Positions 56,801 through 64,000 of a stretch of DNA of 64,000 nucleotides are shown one piece after another. A program made the translations under genes and the position numbers. The notes beneath the pieces are model-generated. The model was not told where the DNA came from. It did not search any database and saw only the letters and a program-made list of their open reading frames with translations. Position 1 is the first letter of the stretch; every line of letters starts with the position of its first letter. The DNA is taken from positions 930,001 through 994,000 of the forward strand of contig OZ025797.1 in NCBI GenBank assembly GCA_964019425.1, written 5' to 3'. The DNA comes from Flectonema sp. DT1601. Lineage: Eukaryota > Euglenozoa > Diplonemea > Diplonemida > Diplonemidae.

Positions 56801-59800
56801 AACGACTTGTGGTGGTGGCTGTTCTTCTTGTTCTTCAGGTATAACCGGTCGTGGTGGAGGTGGTGGTGGAGATGGAGGAGTAGTAGCTGCAGGTTCAACT
56901 GCTTCAACCTGACGTATCTTCTGCTTCTTACGTTTTACTTTTTTAACTTGAATTGGAGGACTACCAGCACTTTCCGCATCAGACTCTACGTGATCTCTAA
57001 GTGAAGGTCTGGCTTCCATTTTAACGTAAGCCTTGCTGTCAGCAACTGTTCTTCGAAGTTTATCAATCGCCGCATGTGTATTGAAATCTCGTTCTTCTAC
57101 TTTTTGTTGTATTTTTTGCATTAGCAAAGCCTGTTTGAAAGTTACTCTTTCCTTTTCCTTGTTCAGCTGTTCGATTTTTGACATATCTTCACTGGTCCAG
57201 TCTGCTAACTCTTCGATCTTTTCAACCAATTCCTGATAAGACACCAGCTCTGATTCTGACACTTTTAGTTTGTCCTGAAGGCTGGTTACAACTCGCTTAT
57301 GAGATTCAATCCATTGAGTCTGATTTGTTAGTAATTTGGCCATTTTAAAGGCCCTCACATCACTCTCTTCGATATCCTTTTTAAAGGCTTGCATAAATTT
57401 GTCTTTTTCCCTGTCAACTAAGTCTTTTCTGATGTTTACTTCGGTTTCTTGTCTGCGTGCGAGTCTGGCTTTGTCTTCTTCTTGGATTTGGTGAAGAAGC
57501 TCACGTTCGATTTGAATGTGAGTGTGTTTAATCATCTGAGATTCAATGCCTCCGTCATCTATCCCGACAGAGTGTGTGTGTCTCATATCTTGAGCGTACG
57601 CTTGTAGAGAAGCTGTTTTCTGACGATTTTCAAGAAGCTCGTCACGTAATGCTCGTATTCTGTTTCTCAGTTTTTGTTCAACAACGTGATGTCGTCTTGA
57701 GCTGTAGTTTAATTTATCATTAACGAGTTTAAGAAGTTGTTCTTGAATCTTTACTTTAGCGTATTTTATATCATTAATAACAATGGATGGATCAGGTGTA
57801 TCAGAACCTGTATCTGAATCTGATTCATTTACAACAGGTCCAGTAAGAGATATTTTGATACCACCACTAGGAACAGCCTCATCATAAACTTCAGTTAGTT
57901 CTTGAGGCTCAGGAGGATCTAATGGTTGAGTTGTAGTTGGGAGTTTGCTCTCAAATTCTGAAGTTAGTTTATAATCTATTGACGTAATGTCTGCTGTTGG
58001 AAGTGAGGGGTTTTGTTCTTGTGGTTGACTCGGTAAATTATTAACCCAACGGTTGAATGTTTCTCGTTCTTCGTGAGGTTTACTTCTCTTTAAATAATCA
58101 ATTAGTATTTCTTCTAATTCAGATGAGTTTGAAAACTCTCCAGGGGTGTCGCTGATTCTGAGATCGCATTCATTCTTCTGAATGACACGACCAGACACAA
58201 TAAGTGAGTCACTCGTAAGACTTGGATCTGCAGGTGAACTCTCCCTACGAATTTGTGAAACATTAAGAACAGAATAGTGGTTGACAATTTGTCTTATTTT
58301 GGTTGCAGTCACAGACGCCTGTTGTTCCTCAAGTTGTCGAGAAAGGACACCACCAGCGCTATCATTTCCAAATATAACTCGAAGTTGATCAAATGTTGAT
58401 TCATTAGGTGATTGGGTAACAACACACGAAATTAAAGACATTAAAAACCTTTTAAAAGATAAGTAACGTATCCCATTTAATATAAAATGGTGAGCATCAA
58501 ACCAAGGCTCTGAACTCTTTTTTGAAGATACCTTCGCAACAGAACTGTGTGTATCAGGCTCATCAGTTTGATGTTTTGTTTCGACGATTTGATACTCACT
58601 CTTGAAAGCAATCCATCTCTCTCTCGACATGTATTTATCATTCTTGTAGTCAGCTCTTGAGCAAGATTCTAGATAAACAGCTAGAAGTTTTGCTTGAATT
58701 TCGACTAAGTGGAATTCTTCTTTCGTCCTCGCAAATGTAAACACCGGTCCTGAAATAAACTGAATACCATCATTGGATACAGAAATCCCAACTTTTCTTG
58801 TAAAAGTTATTTGTGCATAATAGACTTCATCCCTTCTCATTATCGAACATCTGATGTCTTCAGCTGCCATTTCTGGAACGGTTACCTTAGCGATATCATT
58901 ACGAGCAGCTGGTGCTGCAGCTACTACTTGTCCAAATTTAACGAATATACCTGATTGATTTATTATTGAGTTGTGTGTGTTAACCTCGTAAATTATTGAG
59001 AATATTGTTTTTGTACAAACCTTTTTTCTTATTAAAATTCCTACCAGTTATCGTTATTTGGTATCCTCCGTTTGGATCTCCTCCAGTCGGATCGATGGAT
59101 AAAACCGTCGGAGGTTTTGACGTGCTAGTGCTGACATCATTATCCAATGAGCAACCAATCTCTTTTAAGTAAAGAGGTTTAAATTGATTTACAAACAGAG
59201 CAAACCTCGAAGCAACAGTTGGATGTGTTTGTGATAATGGAGGACTACCATAAGCAAGAAAAGCTGATTTTACTAATATTTCAATGAAGCTTTCGAAATC
59301 AATTAAAAGATCACCCGAATCAGTTGTCCTCGAGAATTCATACATAACTTTATAAACAACAGCATGATTTAATAAGTTTGGTGTAACAGACGATTTACTT
59401 AGTATCATCATAATCGAATCAAATGTTAACAAAGCACTACCAACTTCTAAGTAGTGGCTGTCGTTAAATTTCAATCCTCTCTGTTTAGCAGCAAAGCAGA
59501 TAAACAGTTTCCGTAACGGTGATGCGTATCTGTTTTTTTGCTTTTTTTTTTTTTTGTTGTTGTCGTTGTTCCCTTTACTTTGTAACAATCCATATACATA
59601 CCTCGTAAGAACCTTATCAACGTTTATGATAGTGTGAAGAGGATAGTGAAGAGCAAGATCACCTTCACTTGTAAGAGAGACTTCACGAACGAAGTCAGCG
59701 AGGTAATCATCGTACAAATGTTGTACTGCGGCAGCAGGATTTGATTGAAGTTCTCGGATGTCTGTCGACTTTGATAGAAGAGAAAGTCTCAGAATGCAAT

Positions 59801-60485
59801 TAGCAAAGTCAGTGAATGTTAAGTTTTCATTTCCCCCAGCTGACAGTAAGAACAGCTGACTAGTTTCTCGATACGAAAGTTGTAAGGTGGGTTTTGTTTG
59901 CAACAGAGGCATTTTATCAGAAGTAGACTCATCCTTTGTAAAGGGACCTAAAGAGAGTCGTCTACGTCGGTAGCTGTTATCAATACTGGAATTCTTCTCA
60001 CGTTGGAGAGCTTCGGAAAGGTTCTTTAAGATAGAACGTTTGTTTGTGGGTTGAGATTTTTTAGTATTTTTACGATGTTTATTTCTACAGATCTGGTTGT
60101 AATGTGCCATTTGATCAGCTTCCCTCCTTCGTATTTCTGAAGGAGAGGGTGGCTCACTGCCTTCAGACCCTCCAGACTGCACTTCGTCATCCGAATTAGA
60201 AGCAGTCGGGGGGTAGGAGGACTGGTTTTCTGTTTCAGGAGAACACATACCAATCCCTTTTAAAAACTCATAAAAATCTTCAAATATGACGACCTCTCCA
60301 CCTCCACCTGCCGTTGTGTGAGCCGACGCAATTCGAAACAACTTCACAATGATATCGCGGCATTTTAACATGCCTAAGACAGATGCTGTTACTTCTTTAA
60401 AATATTCAGGATCACATCCTCTTATCAGCGTCTCCATTGGTTTGCCTGTTTTTACCGACGCTGTGGGTGCAGTGCCGGGTGGCAT
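53876..60485 (-). CDS. Giant IPT / coiled-coil / LysM protein
   Basis: Exon 1 (60485-59021) and exon 2 (58950-53876) give 2,179 residues, or 2,155 if the 72-nt segment 59530-59601 is also an intron. The 70-bp intron 58951-59020 (GTTTGT donor) splits an IPT/TIG domain. Splicing joins GRNFNKKKG to IFVKFGQVV and completes the immunoglobulin-like fold (residues about 470-570). Upstream are EF-hand-like helical segments (FEDFYEFLKGIG, LTFTDFANCILRLSLL). Downstream is a long coiled coil (about 895-1300) broken by a Pro-run (about 1170). Two LysM-like motifs follow (about 1338-1385 and 1405-1458; EDGDTIPSLCERFSVTQQQL and EGESLQQLADLYSIQNSDL). Another coiled coil and a basic tail end the protein. There is no signal peptide, so LysM is probably a protein-binding fold here. 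A cytoskeletal scaffold is likely. An acceptor (GCTCAG) lies 20 nt before the ATG. Confidence 0.85.
59530..59601 (-). other. Probable in-frame (3n, stop-free) cis-intron
   Basis: Within exon 1 of the giant protein a 72-nt segment begins GTATGTATATGG and ends GCAAAAAAACAG. It matches the donor and acceptor of the other introns in this window and their length range. If read through it adds a Lys/Asn-rich insert (SKGNNDNNKKKKKQKN). If removed it joins KVLTR to YASPLRKLF in frame. Confidence 0.65.
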
Positions 60486-61830
60486 TTTTGTTGCACCCTC
60501 CCCAACTGAGCAAAGAACGAGAAGAAGAAAATCGAAATGCTATCTTCAATATTGTCCCTAAAATCGTTAATTGCGAGGGGTAGTAACCTGTTGGAAAAGT
60601 TATTTTTTTCAACACTACGGGTTAAATTAAACGTTCACCATATTTCTATTCAAGGCAAAAACAGATACAAATAACGTCGGATAAAGGGACTAAGGCGGGG
60701 AGGGTAATGGGAAAATCTTCTTAATCCACCTGTGGAGTAACAGAGTCTTGTTTTTTAGGATGGGTTTTTTGTTTTTTTGTTTTTTATCTTGTGATTTGAT
60801 TTATGTTATGTAATTCACCTTTTTTTTTTTTTTTTTTTTGCTGTTTTTTTTTTATTTTTTTAAAGATTGATTCTCAGGCATATTTCAGGTTGGGATGAAA
60901 AAAAAAAAAAAAAAAAAAAAGAAGAGAAGGAGAAAAAAAAAAAAAAAAAACAAGTAATACAACAAAGACTTTTAGCAACATCATTTTGCTTCTTCAGAAG
61001 AATACAAATCAAATGAGCACAAAAACTATTAAATAACGGCTCTTTATCTGAATAGTTTCTTCTCCGACTTAATCGGTGCAACAAAAAATAGAAGAGAGAC
61101 GAATATAATAGAAAGCGAAACTACGAATACAAAAACCTCAACTGAAAGATACCTAACAGAATAGCCAGCTGCTTGAAATGCTTGGTTGTTGTTTTTTTTT
61201 TTTTCTTTTTTTTTTTTTTTTTCCCCTCTACCTGTAGTCAAAGTGACTTCGCATGCGTATTTACCTTGTGGTTTAATTTTAAAAAAAAACGCGGTAGAAA
61301 AATAGGGCAGCTAGAACGAAGACACCAACCGATGCTTTAAGGAAAAATACCTCCCTCCCGTAGTATATACGACTACTAAATACAACAATAAGTTATTTTG
61401 TGAACGTTAGTACTAACGGTTATCAGTCAATCAAAAAAATCAAATGCAAAATTTCGTAGGACAATAAACAAATAATAGTTGGTTTTGGACTAAAATTGAT
61501 TAGTCTTTCTTCAGACTATTCCCCTTACCCAGCCCTCTTCAGCGAAGAACGCAAGGGGGGGAGGCACTGCGGTGTCAGGCCTGTCCTACTCATCGCGTTT
61601 GACCTTCTCAGTAAAGGGACTACGTTAACATGGTTATTTATTTTACCATTTAACACAGTCCTCCTATATAAATATCATTGAACGCGGGAAACCAACTAAT
61701 GAGCTGAGTTATGTTTATGGGGGGATGAATAATAAAAAAAACAAAAACGTTTCCACTCACACTCAGACGGTATTCTATAGATGTGTCCGAGTCTCATGGC
61801 ACCGCCAGATGTACGAAAGTTAGTTACTGT

Positions 61831-61864
61831 GATAGGTAACTCACAGCAACAGAGGACCCAATCT
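61831..61864. repeat. Dispersed repeat fragment (relatives at 17636-17670, 21535-21597)
   Basis: GGTAACTCACAGCAACAGAG followed by GACCCAATC is identical to 17639-17667. Similarity ends abruptly after AATC. Confidence 0.65.
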
Positions 61865-61962
61865 GGAACCACCGTAAAATAACATAACTCGGACTTGTAA
61901 CAGTAATTTTACCGAAGCCTTGTACAAGAAGAACAACAAAAAAAAAAAAATTAGGAAACTAG

Positions 61963-62005
61963 GGGGGTGATAGTTTAACAATGTAGAAACAGTTGAGAAA
62001 ACCAA
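61963..62005. repeat. Dispersed repeat fragment (partner at 45270-45320)
   Basis: GGTGATAGTTTAACAATGTA followed by GAAACAGT matches the partner with two mismatches. Confidence 0.6.
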
Positions 62006-63958
62006 GAAGGGGGAGTTATTTATATTGGGGGGGGTAATTTGATACTTTTCTGAGATCTTACACACTGAAAGGAAACCTAAAAGAACTGGTCCTAAACATA
62101 ATTGAGCAACTCTTGCTTAAATTACCTTAATAATCATTAACAACTCGTGAGTATACAAATTAGAAATTAAAACTTGTCTGAAGGTGTTTGAATCCCTCTA
62201 AATGGTTTTGTAAATAGTCATCCGGTTGGGAAGCAGGCTATGACAATATAAAAACAAAAGAAAAGGTTTCCGAATCGAGCAAGCATCTAACTAGGTAATG
62301 AGCATTTACTTCACTAAAATAAAAAAGAAAGTTGTAGCCCGCATTTACGGTTAAAGGACGTCATTCACTCTCTACGAAAAGAAGGAAAACGAAGCACCCA
62401 AAAACAACGTTCGTATTTTCAGAAGGCTACAACTGTAGCCGATAGTATCTCCACAACACTTTCGACATCCATCCAGCTTTTGGTGTTATGCACGTGTTTC
62501 TTCGGTTAGAGTAATCAGATTACTGTAGATACAAGGAGGGGATGGGGAGGCCAAAGCTGTTTTTTTTTTTTTTTTTCCCAAATAAATTACAACGAAACTA
62601 ACAAAAATAACAGGAGAATTGATGGAGGGAAAGACAATACAAGAAGAGAAAAAAAGAAAAAAAGATTAAACTAAAATTAAAATTTAAAAAAAAAAAAATG
62701 AACATGATTTTAACATTAAGGTCTGCTTAGTTTGTGAAGACATCAGAGCAACTACCCCGATTGCCAAATGCACTAACGCTTGGGAGAAATACATTTTATT
62801 GTTTATTGTGTGTCTCGCATAAATAGACAAGACACTAACAATTCCTATGTAAAAAGGTCTAAGTGTACCACTGCAATGAATGGCTCCGCAACCAGAATGA
62901 ATACATGAGGACGAGACACATAACAACATAAAACGAATTCATTAAAAAAAAAAGAAAATAGATAATCCCCTTACAGCTACTTCACCATTCAAGCATCAGC
63001 CTCCGCAAATGCAAATACTCTGAAAAGGTGTCAACTCCGAACAAGGACGAGAATACGTAACTAGGCAAATTATGACTCACTATTATTTATATGTAAATCA
63101 GAAAAGCTTCTCATTCTTATTATTTAAGAGAAAAATAAATTTTCAGGTAACTCGGAGGAAATTCACCAGAAATGACACGAAGCCAACACAAATGATAAAC
63201 AAGAATTTCAACGGAAGCAGGAAAGAAGAGATAAATTTATAACACTATTTACACCAGCCTTATTGATACATTTTTCATAGTATTTTTTTAACTTTAAAAA
63301 AAAAAAGAATTGCTGTCTTAAGGAGAAGAAGAAAAGAGATTTTGAGGGAAATAAAAACAAAGACTTCCAGATGCAAGGAATCGCATGCTCATTGCGAAAG
63401 GTATGATTCACGACAAAAGGAATATTCCGTTGAAACAGCTCGAAGGGCTGATACACTCAAGCTTGAGACTTGATCCCCAACGACAAGTAGCACTTCTCCC
63501 AACATACATACATGCGTTGATCAACAGTTTACAAATTTTTTTTATTATTATTTTTTTTTTTTTTTTTTGTTAAATATTTTTTCAATAAATAAATTTGAAA
63601 AAAAAAAAAAATAATAATAATAATAATAATAAGTTCTGTCGCTCCTTTTCGTGATCTCAACATATTTTGAGACTGCGACTTACCATAATTTCACCTGACA
63701 TTACTTCTCTCGTTCGAATTATTTAAAACACAGACGTGAGTATATACATTATAAACACGAGTTGAAGTAATCGACAGGATGTATCTTAGTGCGATCATTC
63801 TCTCTTCTTCCTTTTTCTTTTTTTCCAGTAAACCCACATAAACTGAAAAGCTTAAAAGAAATCAAAAAAAAAACAAGGAAATAGTGATCAGGCAGACAGT
63901 TCATCCAAGCCTTAACAGTGCTTCAACATTTTATTACACCACAATAATTTTATATATA

Positions 63959-63982
63959 AAAACGGTCATTTAAGACCGTTTT
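63959..63982. repeat. Perfect 9-bp inverted repeat
   Basis: AAAACGGTC (63959-63967) and GACCGTTTT (63974-63982) flank a 6-base loop. This could be a hairpin, but no neighbouring gene gives it a role inside the window. Confidence 0.6.
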
Positions 63983-64000
63983 CGAGAAAAGAGAGAAAAT

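Larger units (their letters stand above)
60506..64000. other. Gene-free end block
   Basis: No supportable gene. It holds very long homopolymers (A-runs at 60899-60920 and 60933-60950; T-runs near 60819-60839), repeat copies at 61831-61864, 61963-62005 and 61470-61560, and an AAT microsatellite at 63611-63633. The sequence ends in a perfect inverted repeat. Confidence 0.6.

Overview
The window is AT-rich nuclear DNA from a unicellular eukaryote, most likely a free-living flagellate of the Euglenozoa. Four things point that way. All 17 genes I can support lie on the minus strand, spread over 58 kb with no strand switch. Nearly every start codon follows a pyrimidine tract and an AG by about 10-50 nt, as expected for spliced-leader trans-splicing of polycistronic transcripts. 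One protein closely resembles the N-terminal half of the trypanosome flagellar-pocket-collar protein BILBO1. Another has a PSP1 domain, common in kinetoplastids. Short GT-AG cis-introns (64-113 bp, mostly GTATGT/GTATGC donors) occur in seven genes, which argues against a kinetoplastid and fits a diplonemid or euglenid relative better. The assignment is inference; no rRNA, tRNA or spliced-leader gene was found to settle it.

Layout, in plus coordinates (transcription runs from high to low). 2.1-15.7 kb: poly-Q CCCH zinc-finger protein, SLC38A9-like amino-acid transporter, RIIa/SH3-repeat protein, disordered ATPQS-repeat protein, secreted sulfatase, UBA5, histidine phosphatase. 15.7-22.8 kb: gene-free and repeat-rich, with a 306-bp tandem array, a ~270-bp duplication and SINE-like copies. 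22.8-28.6 kb: beta-propeller-like protein, CHMP2A/VPS2, BILBO1-like EF-hand protein. 28.7-37.7 kb: gene-free, with dispersed repeats and one strongly structured RNA-like segment. 37.7-47.8 kb: a membrane class III cyclase-like protein, di-N-acetylchitobiase, a C2H2 zinc-finger protein, a tail-anchored zinc-finger/RRM-like protein, and a second, NIT-type, cyclase-like protein. 47.8-52.4 kb: gene-free. 52.4-60.5 kb: PSP1 protein and a ~2,150-residue IPT/coiled-coil/LysM protein. 60.5-64 kb: gene-free.

The genes do not form a single pathway, as is usual for polycistronic arrays. Several concern the endolysosomal system (SLC38A9-like, sulfatase, chitobiase, CHMP2A), the cytoskeleton or flagellum (BILBO1-like, RIIa protein, the coiled-coil giant), or signalling and RNA binding (two pseudo-cyclases, CCCH, PSP1 and RRM-like proteins). 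The two cyclase-like proteins, 5 kb apart, both carry Asn in place of the first metal-binding Asp. Intergenic DNA is dominated by very long poly(A)/poly(T) runs, purine tracts that switch from A-runs to G-runs, and short dispersed repeats shared between distant parts of the window.
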